A stretch of 64,000 bases of DNA, from contig NZ_CP014782.1 of the NCBI RefSeq assembly GCF_002005305.1, forward strand, positions 3,782,001-3,846,000. The letters are read 5' to 3'. Shown here piece after piece: positions 52,987 through 62,678 of this stretch. The notes below the pieces were generated by a model. It saw only the letters and a list, made by a program, of their open reading frames with translations. It was not told the DNA's origin and did no database searches. Position numbers and translations under genes: made by a program. Each line of letters begins with the position of its first letter. Within the stretch, counting starts at the first letter, position 1. The stretch is from Shewanella psychrophila (lineage in GTDB: Bacteria; Pseudomonadota; Gammaproteobacteria; Enterobacterales; Shewanellaceae).

Positions 52987-54549
52987 ATGACTCAGAATAA
53001 TCAACCAAACCCAACGGACATGATTGTTCAATTTGGTCACAGGGCATTAACCCTGGAAGATGTGGTGGCTGTAGCCAAGGGCGCCAAGGCAAAATTAAAA
53101 AATACGGGTGATTATCAGACCTATATTCAGAAGGGTGCTCTCTTCATTGACAGCCTGCTCAAAGAAGAAGGCGTCGTCTATGGCGTAACAACAGGCTATG
53201 GTGACTCCTGTACTGTCACAGTCGGGCTAGATCTGGTTCACGAACTGCCCTTGCACCTTTCTCGCTTCCACGGATGTGGACTCGGTGAGATCCTGAGCCC
53301 AGTACAGGCTAGAGCCGTTATGGCCTGTCGCCTCAGTTCTCTGGCCATTGGAAAGTCTGGCGTGACCTATGAGCTGCTGCAGCGCATAGAGACGCTACTC
53401 AACTTAAATATTATTCCCGTGATCCCCGAAGAAGGCTCAGTCGGGGCCAGTGGCGATCTCACCCCCTTATCTTATCTTGCCGCCGTGATTGTGGGTGAGC
53501 GCGACGTGATCTACCAAGGCGTACGTCAGCCTACCGCCGATGTCTATGCCAAACTTAACATCACGCCATTGAAGCTGCGCCCCAAAGAGGGATTAGCCTT
53601 GATGAACGGCACCGCAGTTATGACGGCACTGGCTTGCCTGGCTTTTGACAGGGGTCAGTACCTTTGTCGCCTGGCCAGTCGACTCACGGCCATGGCTTCC
53701 CTCACTTTGAAGGGTAACTCGAATCATTTCGACGATATTTTATTTGCTGCTAAGCCTCATCCTGGACAAAACCAGATAGCTGCCTGGATCCGCTCCGATC
53801 TCAATCACCATGAGCATCCGCGCAATTCAGACAGGCTTCAGGACAGATACTCAATTCGCTGCGCTCCCCATATCATAGGGGTAATGCAAGATGCATTACC
53901 TTTCATGCGCCAGTTTATTGAAACCGAACTTAACAGTGCCAACGACAACCCGATTGTCGATGCCGAGGGTGAACACATACTCCATGGTGGTCACTTCTAC
54001 GGCGGTCATATTGCCTTCGTTATGGACTCGATGAAGAACACTGTCGCCAATATCGCCGATCTTATCGATCGTCAGATGGCTCTGGTCATGGATCCTAAGT
54101 TCAACAACGGTCTTCCTGCTAATTTATCTGCGGCAACCGGAGCCAGACGCTCCATAAACCATGGCTTCAAGGCCGTACAGATAGGCGTATCAGCCTGGAC
54201 AGCCGAAGCCCTGAAAAATACCATGCCAGCCAGCGTATTTTCCCGCTCCACCGAATGTCACAACCAGGACAAGGTAAGCATGGGAACCATAGCCGCGCGA
54301 GATTGCATGCGTGTATTACAATTGACCGAGCAAGTCGCAGCAGCAGCTCTGCTGGCCATGACTCAAGGGATCAATTTACGTATCTCACAGGATGAGCTGT
54401 GCCACTCTTCACTCACGCCTTCGGTGGCAAAAACCTTAGATCAGGTCAAAGCCGATTTTGAACTGTTAACCGAAGATAGGCCATTAGAGTCGGTGCTTAG
54501 GCAAACAGTAGATAAGATCCAAGCCGGTGTGTGGGAAGTCTGTTCATGA
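52987..54549 (+). CDS. MIO-type aromatic amino acid ammonia-lyase (APE cluster)
   Basis: 520 residues. The MIO prosthetic group forms from Ala154-Ser155-Gly156 in GSVGASGDLTPLSYL. Catalytic Tyr65 is in VYGVTTGYG, and GTSAMTG-like NGTAVMTALAC and YSIRCAPHIIGV are conserved. The residues at the substrate-selecting position read Phe94-His95 in my alignment, neither the His-Leu of tyrosine lyases, Phe-Leu of phenylalanine lyases nor Ser-His of histidine lyases. Probable product: an arylacrylic acid starter for the pigment. It begins immediately after the preceding stop; its own stop overlaps the thioesterase start. Confidence 0.9.
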   Translation: MTQNNQPNPTDMIVQFGHRALTLEDVVAVAKGAKAKLKNTGDYQTYIQKGALFIDSLLKEEGVVYGVTTGYGDSCTVTVGLDLVHELPLHLSRFHGCGLGEILSPVQARAVMACRLSSLAIGKSGVTYELLQRIETLLNLNIIPVIPEEGSVGASGDLTPLSYLAAVIVGERDVIYQGVRQPTADVYAKLNITPLKLRPKEGLALMNGTAVMTALACLAFDRGQYLCRLASRLTAMASLTLKGNSNHFDDILFAAKPHPGQNQIAAWIRSDLNHHEHPRNSDRLQDRYSIRCAPHIIGVMQDALPFMRQFIETELNSANDNPIVDAEGEHILHGGHFYGGHIAFVMDSMKNTVANIADLIDRQMALVMDPKFNNGLPANLSAATGARRSINHGFKAVQIGVSAWTAEALKNTMPASVFSRSTECHNQDKVSMGTIAARDCMRVLQLTEQVAAAALLAMTQGINLRISQDELCHSSLTPSVAKTLDQVKADFELLTEDRPLESVLRQTVDKIQAGVWEVCS

Positions 54550-55043
54550 CTCCAACATCCAACAAGTCCATCTTAACCACAGAGCTGGAAATTTTGATCC
54601 CCTTTCATGATGTCGACTCCATGGGGATCACCTGGCATGGTAACTATCTGCGTTATTTCGAGATGGCGAGGTGTCAACTGCTGGATCTGTTCGGATATGG
54701 CTATCGTGAAATGCTGGCCTCGGGTTATTCCTGGCCTATCGTAGATCTACAGATAAAATATGTACAATCTAGCACCTTCGATCAAAAAGTGAAGGTGCTA
54801 GCCTCCCTAGTCGAGTGGGAAAACCGCTTGAAGATCAATTATCAAGTCAGAGATCTAGCCACCAATAAACGTCTCACTAAAGGCTATACTATCCAAGCCG
54901 CCGTAGACAATAACAATGAGCTGTGCTTCGTGACCCCCACCGTATTCAGGCAGAAGCTAGCCCAGCTAATTCCCAGCATTGCAATCGATAGCACTAAAGC
55001 TGGGAATCTTGAAGCTAAGTGTACAGCGGGGAAAAGTCTATGA
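54546..55043 (+). CDS. 4HBT acyl-CoA/ACP thioesterase (APE cluster)
   Basis: 165 residues from the ATG in an ATGA overlap with the lyase stop (54546). YbgC-type hotdog: FHDVDSMGITWHGNYLRYFE with catalytic Asp in DVDSMG, then LDLFGYGYREMLASG. It may release or edit the polyene chain or starter. The next gene overlaps it in the same way. Confidence 0.88.
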   Translation: MTPTSNKSILTTELEILIPFHDVDSMGITWHGNYLRYFEMARCQLLDLFGYGYREMLASGYSWPIVDLQIKYVQSSTFDQKVKVLASLVEWENRLKINYQVRDLATNKRLTKGYTIQAAVDNNNELCFVTPTVFRQKLAQLIPSIAIDSTKAGNLEAKCTAGKSL

Positions 55044-55849
55044 TAGGCGCTTATTCCAGAATATCAGGCGGATTAACCCTGGCACTATTGCTACTATCGG
55101 CGGTGTTACTCACACTGATATCCAGCAGGCCTACCTTGGCCAATACAGATGAAATTGGTGTAAATAGTGCACAAAAAGCCAATTTTGAGGCCCTATTTCA
55201 ATCTGAGGTTAACAATCAAGAGATAGAGAAGCTCAGCAACAGACTCGAATTGAGCCAACATGCCAAGGGAAAGTTTACCCAATATCGTAATCTCAAGGTG
55301 CTTAAGAAACCTTTGATTAGCAATGGCAGTTTTATATTCGATGCCCAACTTGGTCTGGTCTGGAGCCAAGAGACTCCCTTCAAGTCCACCTTGATACTCA
55401 AGGATGACGCATTAATTCAAATTGATAGTTCGGGTAAAAAACAAGTCTCTCAGACTAGTGGGAATCAAGGAGCTGGCGCTCTGGCGCAGACCTTGCCAAC
55501 CTTGCTCAAGGCTCTACTCGGTGGAAAACTGCAAACCTTAGATGAACACTTTAGCTTTTATCTGTTAGCACCGGAGCCACAGGCATCTTGGACACTTGGC
55601 TTGATCCCCAAAGATTCTTTGATGCTAAAAGCCATTCCACAATTGATATTAGAAGGCACAGATCAGGTCTCGGCCCTTACACTCGTCAGCGCTAATGGAG
55701 ACACAAGCAGAATTGAGTTCGAGGAGATCACAAATGACCCCCTTGCTTCAGAGGAATTAGACATACTCGCGCCTAACTTAATTCAGAAACAAGGTAAGGC
55801 TTCCCAAGGTCTCACCGAGCCAGAACTTAAACCTAAGCAAGCATCATGA
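55040..55849 (+). CDS. LolA-like outer membrane lipoprotein carrier (APE cluster)
   Basis: 269 residues from the ATG at 55040, which overlaps the thioesterase stop. N-terminal signal (GGLTLALLLLSAVLLTLI). AKGKFTQYRNLKVLKKPLIS and the strand pattern SNGSFIFDAQLGLVWS match the LolA half-barrel. Probably shuttles the lipid-linked polyene through the periplasm together with the MMPL transporter and the DUF3261 lipoprotein. It is not the housekeeping lolA, which sits elsewhere. Confidence 0.85.
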   Translation: MIGAYSRISGGLTLALLLLSAVLLTLISSRPTLANTDEIGVNSAQKANFEALFQSEVNNQEIEKLSNRLELSQHAKGKFTQYRNLKVLKKPLISNGSFIFDAQLGLVWSQETPFKSTLILKDDALIQIDSSGKKQVSQTSGNQGAGALAQTLPTLLKALLGGKLQTLDEHFSFYLLAPEPQASWTLGLIPKDSLMLKAIPQLILEGTDQVSALTLVSANGDTSRIEFEEITNDPLASEELDILAPNLIQKQGKASQGLTEPELKPKQAS

Positions 55850-58242
55850 TCGATAAGCTCGCCACTCTGCTGGGCCAATATTCAGCAAAATTAAAGTTCT
55901 CTATCTGGCTCACCATGATCTCCCTCATTGTGGTTATCGGCTTCTCACTCTGGCAAGGTGGCGCTCGAGTTCAGAGTGATATTTTGGCCATGTTGCCAAA
56001 TATTCAGGAAGATCCTCTCACAGATATCGCCCTGTCACGGGTAGAAGAACAGCTTTCAAACTCCATCTATCTTGGTTTTGTTGCCGATAACCAGACTCAA
56101 GCCATCCAAGCTGCACAGCAGGTGATTACGGAGCTCAATGAACACGGTCAAGGCATCTTTGTCGATATAAAGAGCGCCGACATCAATCAGGCCGAGTCCC
56201 TCAATAACTACTATTTTCCCCATAGATTTAACCTGTTAACGCCAGCTCAGGCTCAAACACTAGAGAACGGCAAGCTTGATAGCTTAATAGGACAAGCTCA
56301 GCAGCAACTCTACAACGCATTCAGCTACGCAACCAGCGGCCTGTTAGCCAAGGATCCCTTGCTACTCTATCCGCAAAACCTTCAAGCACTCGCTCCCAAA
56401 CAAGCATTGGAGGTCCATCAAGGTATTTTGATTGCCACACTTCCAGTAGATGATTCAAAGGGAAAAGTGGCTGCTATAGTCATGGCAAAAGGTGTCGGCA
56501 GCGCCTTCAGCCCTAAGATACAGGAGCAGCAAATATCGGTACTCACTCAGGCATTTGAGCAGGTAAGGTTACAAGATACAGATATAGAGATACTCAGAGC
56601 TGGCGCACTTTTCCATGCTGCTGCCGCAACCCAACTTGCTAAGAGTGAAGTCACTAGTTTAGGCCTAGCCTCACTCATAGGTGTGTGTCTATTAGTCTGG
56701 CTGGCATTTCGTTCCTTGATGCCACTGACCATAGCCTTACTGACCATATCCACTAGCATGTTAGTCGCCGTAGTCATGACCACCTGGGTGTTTTCCGAAC
56801 TGCATCTGCTGACACTTGTCTTCGGCACCAGCTTAATAGGCATAGCCATCGACTATAGCTTTCATTTCTATTGTGAGCGCTTAAATAAGCCTGATGTCAG
56901 CGCAGCCCAAGTGATCCAACACATATTTCCCGCGATCACTCTGGCGCTTATCACCAGTGTTTTAGCCTACTCCAGCATAGGTTTTGCACCATTTCCAGGC
57001 ATGCAACAGGTCGCTGTGTTCTGTGCCTCAGGCCTCATATCGGCCTATATCACCTTAGTACTTGCCTATCCATTATTGGCGTCGGGCACCTTGCCTAAGG
57101 GCGAGAAACAGCTCAAATTAGCAGAAATATATCTACATAGAGTCGACACTCTGCTGGTAAAGCTTCCGCCTAAAGGCTTGAGCTTAATCGTTATCATCTG
57201 TTTATCACTATCTAGCTTCGGCATACTGAGACTGACAAGCGATGATGATATCCGCAATCTGCAGCAGAGCCCACCAGAGGTGCAAGTACAAGAGAATGCA
57301 TTGAGATCTCTGCTCAGTGGCGGTACTGACAATCAATTTCTGTTAGTCAGGGCCAATAGCGAGCAAGCTTTGTTACAGCGCTTAGAGGACCTAGCGCCCA
57401 GGCTAAACAATGCCGTTAAGCAACAGCTAATTGGTAACTCATTCAGCCTGAGTAATTATCTCCCTAGCCAAGATAGGCAAGAAAGAAACTATCGGCTTCA
57501 GGCTGAGATTTATCAGCAGAAGCTAAGTCATATTATAGACAGTCTGGGGATGGATGAAGAACTAGCCCCTGAGCTTAAACAGGCTTACCTGACAGCCGAG
57601 GGGCAATATATCGATGCCAGCACCTTCTTAAATTCGCAAGCAGGGAAGCTCTTCGCCCCCTTATGGATCGCACCTGGGGATGACCAAAAGCAATTCGGGG
57701 CCATTGTCTTACTCGGCGGCATCTCAGACATAGATAAACTCAGGCACTATATTGCGGATCTTAGCGATGTGCAGCTGGTCGATAAGGTCGGTGATATATC
57801 TAAGGTCATGGGCAAGTATCGTCAGTTGACCTTGATACTTCTGGCCGTTGCCATGCTCGCTGCGACACTGATTTTTTCCAGCCGTTTCAGTATGAAATTA
57901 GCCAGTCTGGTCGTTGCCGTACCGGCATTATCTGCGATTTTCACCTTAGCCACACTCGGATTAATGGGTACCTCATTGACCCTCTTCCATGCATTGGCGC
58001 TAATCTTGGTTTTCGGCATTGGTGTAGATTACAGTGTGTTCTTCGCCGAATCTAAACAACAGAGTAGAGGCGTCATGATGGCTGTGTTTATGTCGGCCAG
58101 CTCTACGATACTCGCATTTGGCTTACTGGCATTTAGCAGTACGCCGGCAATACACTTTTTTGGATTAACCCTACTGATAGGGATAGGTTTCACCTTTATG
58201 CTCTCTCCCTTTATTCAAACTTTTACAAGGACTTCTAAGTAA
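55846..58242 (+). CDS. MMPL/RND-like exporter (APE cluster)
   Basis: 798 residues, about twelve membrane helices in two halves, each with a large periplasmic domain (about 40-260 and 460-650). FGTSLIGIAIDYSFHFYCER and FGIGVDYSVFFAESKQ are the paired IDYS/VDYS motifs of MMPL transporters. It would export the polyene lipid from the inner membrane. ATGA overlap with the lolA-like gene; one-base overlap with the flavoenzyme gene. Confidence 0.92.
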   Translation: MIDKLATLLGQYSAKLKFSIWLTMISLIVVIGFSLWQGGARVQSDILAMLPNIQEDPLTDIALSRVEEQLSNSIYLGFVADNQTQAIQAAQQVITELNEHGQGIFVDIKSADINQAESLNNYYFPHRFNLLTPAQAQTLENGKLDSLIGQAQQQLYNAFSYATSGLLAKDPLLLYPQNLQALAPKQALEVHQGILIATLPVDDSKGKVAAIVMAKGVGSAFSPKIQEQQISVLTQAFEQVRLQDTDIEILRAGALFHAAAATQLAKSEVTSLGLASLIGVCLLVWLAFRSLMPLTIALLTISTSMLVAVVMTTWVFSELHLLTLVFGTSLIGIAIDYSFHFYCERLNKPDVSAAQVIQHIFPAITLALITSVLAYSSIGFAPFPGMQQVAVFCASGLISAYITLVLAYPLLASGTLPKGEKQLKLAEIYLHRVDTLLVKLPPKGLSLIVIICLSLSSFGILRLTSDDDIRNLQQSPPEVQVQENALRSLLSGGTDNQFLLVRANSEQALLQRLEDLAPRLNNAVKQQLIGNSFSLSNYLPSQDRQERNYRLQAEIYQQKLSHIIDSLGMDEELAPELKQAYLTAEGQYIDASTFLNSQAGKLFAPLWIAPGDDQKQFGAIVLLGGISDIDKLRHYIADLSDVQLVDKVGDISKVMGKYRQLTLILLAVAMLAATLIFSSRFSMKLASLVVAVPALSAIFTLATLGLMGTSLTLFHALALILVFGIGVDYSVFFAESKQQSRGVMMAVFMSASSTILAFGLLAFSSTPAIHFFGLTLLIGIGFTFMLSPFIQTFTRTSK

Positions 58243-59504
58243 TGCAAGCACCCCATTCAAACCCAGGCATACCAGCAAATTACGACGTTGCGATTATCGG
58301 TGCCGGTCCATCGGGTAGCATTGCCGCCAGTCTGCTCCACCAGCAAGGAAAGCGAGTCATAGTCATAGAAAAACAAGATTTCCCTCGCTTCTCTATTGGT
58401 GAAAGCCTATTACCAGCCTGCATGAGAGTCATAGAAGAAGCCAACATGCTAGAAGCAGTTAACGAGGCTGGTTTTCAGTTTAAAAGTGGTGCCGCATTCA
58501 GCTCTAAAGGAAAATATACCAACTTCGATTTCACCGATAAATTTTCCGATGGCCCTGGTACTACGTTTCAAGTAGAGCGTGCTAGTTTCGATAAATTATT
58601 GGCAGATACGGCGGAGTCCCAAGGGGTAGAGATCCGTTTCGGTGAATCGGTTCAAGACATAGATCTGACTCAAGACCCAATACTAACGATCAAAAATCGG
58701 GAAGGCGAAGTCTATTGCATTCAGGCCAAATACCTCCTAGATGCCAGTGGATTTGGCCGAGTGCTACCTAAACTACTGGATCTGGAGAAACCCTCTTGTC
58801 TACCAAGCCGCACTGCGGTGTTTACCCACATTCAAGATAATATAGACCCAGTTGCTCTGGAGAATATCCATTTCGATCGTAATAAAATTCTCATCAGTGT
58901 TCATCCAGAAAATAAAGATATCTGGTACTGGTTGATCCCTTTAAGTGACAGCAGGTGTTCATTAGGCGTTGTAGCCGAGCCACATCTCTTGGGGGATGCC
59001 CAAGCAGATCTCCAGACAGTGCTCATGGGGATGATAAAACAGGAACCTAACTTACACAGACTCTTGGCCAATGCCGAGGTAGTAAGGGAATGCTCACTGC
59101 TCAAGGGATATTCCGCTAATGTCACCACCCTTGCCACCGACAAATTTGCCTTATTAGGCAATGCCGGAGAGTTTCTAGACCCCGTTTTTTCTTCTGGGGT
59201 AACTATCGCTATGCAATCAGCCTCAATGGCGGCTAAATGTGTCGTCAGACAACTCAATGGTGAAGAACTTGACTGGGATATCGAATATGCAACCCCCCTC
59301 ATGCGCGGCGTCGATACCTTTAGAACCTATGTCGAAGCTTGGTATGATGGCCGCTTTCAGGAGGTCATATTTTTCGACGCTCCCGATAATAAGATCAAGC
59401 AGATGATCTGCTCCATCTTAGCCGGATACGCCTGGGATGAGACCAACCCCTTCGTGAGTGAATCTGAGCGCCGCTTAAACATGATTGTCGAATTATGCAG
59501 ATAA
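58242..59504 (+). CDS. FAD-dependent oxidoreductase with halogenase signatures (APE cluster)
   Basis: 420 residues. FAD-binding GAGPSG at 20-25 and RFSIGESLLP near 49-58. Both signature motifs of flavin-dependent halogenases are present: WxWxIP as WYWLIP (228-233) and FxxPxxSxG as FLDPVFSSG (311-319). A Lys at 81 (FQFKSGAAF) could be the catalytic lysine. Alternative: a related geranylgeranyl-reductase-like oxidoreductase without halogenase activity, as such genes are often annotated. Lies between the MMPL exporter and DUF3261 genes. Confidence 0.85.
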   Translation: MQAPHSNPGIPANYDVAIIGAGPSGSIAASLLHQQGKRVIVIEKQDFPRFSIGESLLPACMRVIEEANMLEAVNEAGFQFKSGAAFSSKGKYTNFDFTDKFSDGPGTTFQVERASFDKLLADTAESQGVEIRFGESVQDIDLTQDPILTIKNREGEVYCIQAKYLLDASGFGRVLPKLLDLEKPSCLPSRTAVFTHIQDNIDPVALENIHFDRNKILISVHPENKDIWYWLIPLSDSRCSLGVVAEPHLLGDAQADLQTVLMGMIKQEPNLHRLLANAEVVRECSLLKGYSANVTTLATDKFALLGNAGEFLDPVFSSGVTIAMQSASMAAKCVVRQLNGEELDWDIEYATPLMRGVDTFRTYVEAWYDGRFQEVIFFDAPDNKIKQMICSILAGYAWDETNPFVSESERRLNMIVELCR

Positions 59505-59514
59505 AGGTTTCGCC

Positions 59515-60180
59515 ATGAATTCATTGACCTTGCTTACAAGCCTTAAACACAAACTAAAGACTGTGATAGCCATGAGTGCCATTATCCCCTTGGCATTTAT
59601 CTTGTCTGCCTGCAGTCAGACTTTTCAGAGACAAACTTGTGTCGCACTGGCCAAAGAGGTGAATTATTGTCTAGCGCCTATTCCCTTAGACGAGACAAAC
59701 CAGACCTGGGTACGCTCTGCAACACAAAAAGCTGGCATTAAGGTCGACGCAGCGCAACATGAGCTGATGACACAAGTGGAGATTGATGCCAATGAACTTA
59801 CCTTAGTCGGACTAGCTCCCTTGGGTCAGGCACTATTTACCTTGATCTATGACGGTAATACACTCACCAGTGAGCAGAGTGTTTTATTGGGGGGCGAGTT
59901 CAAGGCCGAGTATTTGCTTGCTCTTATTCAGTTGATATATTGGCCCGAAGACACTGTAAATACTCATTTACAAGGGGCTAAACTAACCTCAAGTGATTGT
60001 GGTGCGTCTAGGTGCAGAAAAATATATGCTATTGGTTCCAACCCGAGCATAAATGTAAACACGAGGACTCAGAATGACAGTATTGTGAATATCGAGTACA
60101 GTCATGATGACCCGTGGCAGGCAGAAATAGATCTGAAGATACCGCAAGCTAAATTTGAGTTAACACTCACACCAATTTAG
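59515..60180 (+). CDS. DUF3261 lipoprotein (APE cluster)
   Basis: 221 residues from the ATG at 59515, with AAAGG upstream; the frame is open ten codons before. Lipobox ILSAC near residue 33 predicts an outer-membrane lipoprotein. GLAPLGQALFTLIYDGNTLT and QLIYWPEDTV match DUF3261. The family is LolB-like in size and place, so it may receive the cargo from the LolA-like carrier. Confidence 0.85.
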   Translation: MNSLTLLTSLKHKLKTVIAMSAIIPLAFILSACSQTFQRQTCVALAKEVNYCLAPIPLDETNQTWVRSATQKAGIKVDAAQHELMTQVEIDANELTLVGLAPLGQALFTLIYDGNTLTSEQSVLLGGEFKAEYLLALIQLIYWPEDTVNTHLQGAKLTSSDCGASRCRKIYAIGSNPSINVNTRTQNDSIVNIEYSHDDPWQAEIDLKIPQAKFELTLTPI

Positions 60181-60235
60181 CCCATCGATATTTTCCATGG
60201 CCCACATTATCAAAGAGTTAAGATAGATAGAGACA

Positions 60236-61447
60236 ATGACTAAAATAGCCATCTCACACTTAGGCTTGTGTACGCCTCTGGGCAAGACTGCTGAAACCGT
60301 ACTATCCCGACTCTCGAGGGGAGATATCGGCGCGATGAAGACTCGAACAGATCTCATCCCCGATGCCGAGACCTTAGTAGGAGAAGTCACGTTCAGCCTG
60401 CCTATGATACCCGAACATTTGGCCAGCTATGACTGCCGCAACAATCGGCTACTCCTGTGTGCAGCAGAGCAGATTACCAACAGAGTAACCCAAGCAATAG
60501 CAGACTGGGGCCCTCAAAGAATAGGGATTGTCATAGGCACCAGTACATCCGGGATCGGAGAAGGTGAAGAAGCCCTAAAGATAAGATCACAAACTCACGC
60601 ATTTCCTGAAAAATATCTATACTCCCAGCAAGAGTTAGGCAACAGCAGTGACTTTTTACGTCACTATTTCAACATTTCCGGCCCTTGTTACACAGTATCC
60701 ACCGCCTGTTCATCCAGCGCTAAAGTCTTTGCCAGTGCAAGACGCCTACTGCAAGCCGACCTGTGCGATCTGGTGATCGTCGGCGGTGGCGACAGCCTAT
60801 GCAAATTGACACTGAATGGCTTTAGCTCTCTGGAATCTGTCTCTAAAGGTCATTGCCTGCCCTTCAGTACAAACCGCGATGGCATCAACATAGGTGAAGG
60901 CGCAGCCCTTTTTACTCTGGAAAAGCTAACCGCTGACGACAGCTGCAGCGTGATCTTAGCAGGTATTGGCGAGTCCAGTGACGCCCACCATATCTCGGCA
61001 CCGCACCCCGAGGGGCGTGGCGCCATAGCGGCCATTCAAGCTGCGCTGGAAGATGCCAATCTATCAGCAGAAGACATAGACTACATCAACCTACATGGCA
61101 CGGCGACACGGAAAAATGATGCCATGGAGAGCAGAGCCATTAAGCAGATATTCGGCTCGACACCTCCGCCTTGTAGCTCCACCAAGCCAATTACTGGCCA
61201 TACCTTAGGTGCCGCTGGCGCCATAGAGGCAGCATTTTGTTATCTGCTAGTGAGTCAGGAAAATAGCCGACAAACCTTGCCACCTCAGATATGGGACGGC
61301 GTCCAAGATCCACAAGATCCCTCGCTTCCCTTAGTCAGCCAAGGCCAGACTGCTGAAGTTAACTTTTTGATGAGCAACTCCTTCGCCTTCGGTGGGAGTA
61401 ATGCCAGCCTCATACTCGCCAGAAATCAGCGAGGGGAAGATAGATAA
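60236..61447 (+). CDS. beta-ketoacyl-ACP synthase I-like (APE cluster, first KS)
   Basis: 403 residues, complete thiolase-fold ketosynthase. The triad is readable: Cys158 in STACSSSAKV, His287 in NLHGTAT and His322 in ITGHTLGAAG. It differs from the second KS. Likely partner of the Cys-less chain-length factor encoded at the operon's start. A 55-base gap precedes it, the only real gap inside the run. Confidence 0.92.
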   Translation: MTKIAISHLGLCTPLGKTAETVLSRLSRGDIGAMKTRTDLIPDAETLVGEVTFSLPMIPEHLASYDCRNNRLLLCAAEQITNRVTQAIADWGPQRIGIVIGTSTSGIGEGEEALKIRSQTHAFPEKYLYSQQELGNSSDFLRHYFNISGPCYTVSTACSSSAKVFASARRLLQADLCDLVIVGGGDSLCKLTLNGFSSLESVSKGHCLPFSTNRDGINIGEGAALFTLEKLTADDSCSVILAGIGESSDAHHISAPHPEGRGAIAAIQAALEDANLSAEDIDYINLHGTATRKNDAMESRAIKQIFGSTPPPCSSTKPITGHTLGAAGAIEAAFCYLLVSQENSRQTLPPQIWDGVQDPQDPSLPLVSQGQTAEVNFLMSNSFAFGGSNASLILARNQRGEDR

Positions 61448-61947
61448 TGAGCCCGAAACACATGTCCCCCCAAGTACTATCTCAAATGGCGATTGCCGAT
61501 GTGATCCCCCATAGAGATCCTATGATCTTGATCGATCGCCTCATCAGCCACGAAACCGACAGCCTGTTGACCCAAGTGGATATCGATGAGCTCAGTCCTT
61601 ATTTCGATACAGAACTCAACGGGGTACCAAATTACGTAGGTATCGAATATATGGCTCAAAGCATTGCAGCCCTAGCCGGAGTGGAAGCTAAATCCCGTGG
61701 CGATATTATCCGCGTCGGTTTCTTGCTTGGCACACGTAAGCTTCAGATGCACATACCACACTACCAACTAGGGAAGAGTTACCAGACTCGAGTCACAAGA
61801 CTGTATCAAGAAGAGTCTGGGCTGGCGGTGTTCGATTGTCAGATATTTCATCAAGAAACCTTAGTCGCTACAGCGAATGTGAATGTATTTCAGCCTCAGG
61901 ATATTAAAAATTATATATCTGAGAGCAAGCAGGAAGATCAAAAATGA
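61447..61947 (+). CDS. apeP: ApeP-family 3-hydroxyacyl-ACP dehydratase
   Basis: 166 residues, FabA-like hotdog: IPHRDPMILIDRL at the start of the fold and VPNYVGIEYMAQSIAALAG as the central helix with Glu in place of the usual acid. Second member of the heteromeric dehydratase with the apeI product. Overlaps its neighbours by one and four bases. Confidence 0.92.
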   Translation: MSPKHMSPQVLSQMAIADVIPHRDPMILIDRLISHETDSLLTQVDIDELSPYFDTELNGVPNYVGIEYMAQSIAALAGVEAKSRGDIIRVGFLLGTRKLQMHIPHYQLGKSYQTRVTRLYQEESGLAVFDCQIFHQETLVATANVNVFQPQDIKNYISESKQEDQK

Positions 61948-62678
61948 ACAACGAAAACAGAAGAGTACTGATCACCGGTTCTAGTCGCGGCATAGGTAAA
62001 GCTATTGCCTTACAGTTGGCTGAAGCCGGATTCGATATCGCCCTGCACTTTCACAGCAATGTTGAAGCGGCCGAGCAAACTAAGCGCGAGCTTAGTGCTC
62101 TGGGGGTCTCAGTTTCTTGCCTGCAGTTTGATATCGCCCATCGCGAGCAAGTCAAAGCCGCCATCACAGCCGATATCGAGCAACATGGCGCCTATTATGG
62201 CGTAATACTCAATGCGGGGATCAATTGCGATACCGCATTTCCTGCCATGACTGAAAATGAATGGGATAAGGTAGTACATACCAACTTAGATGGTTTCTAC
62301 AATGTGATTCATCCTACCATAATGCCGATGATCCAAACCCGACAAGGCGGCCGAATCATCACTATGGCGTCTGTATCTGGTATCGCAGGTAACAGAGGTC
62401 AGGTCAATTACAGCGCCTCTAAAGCTGGCATTATAGGCGCGACTAAGGCTCTGTCTCTTGAGGTGGCTAAACGTAAGATCACCGTAAACTGCATAGCTCC
62501 AGGGCTCATAGAGACAGATATGGTGGCAGATTTCCCCAAAGATATGGTCAAGGATATCGTGCCGATGCGACGCATGGGAAAACCTGCTGAAATCGCTGGA
62601 TTAGCTAAGTTTTTGATGTCTGAGGACGCTGGCTACATCACCAGGCAAGTTATCTCGGTCAACGGAGGCATGATCTAA
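61944..62678 (+). CDS. 3-oxoacyl-ACP reductase, FabG-like (APE cluster)
   Basis: 244 residues, short-chain dehydrogenase. NADPH motif TGSSRGIGKA (11-20), catalytic Ser143, Tyr156 and Lys160 in NYSASKAG, and C-terminal SEDAGYITRQVISVNGG. Reduces the beta-keto group before the ApeI/ApeP dehydration. Start overlaps apeP; its stop overlaps the next KS start. Confidence 0.94.
   Translation: MNNENRRVLITGSSRGIGKAIALQLAEAGFDIALHFHSNVEAAEQTKRELSALGVSVSCLQFDIAHREQVKAAITADIEQHGAYYGVILNAGINCDTAFPAMTENEWDKVVHTNLDGFYNVIHPTIMPMIQTRQGGRIITMASVSGIAGNRGQVNYSASKAGIIGATKALSLEVAKRKITVNCIAPGLIETDMVADFPKDMVKDIVPMRRMGKPAEIAGLAKFLMSEDAGYITRQVISVNGGMI

Noticed and set aside
53254..53259. His90-Leu91 of the lyase as a tyrosine-lyase selectivity pair
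   Set aside because: The first alignment gave this, but spacing from catalytic Tyr65 and the following GxG motif place Phe94-His95 at the selectivity position.
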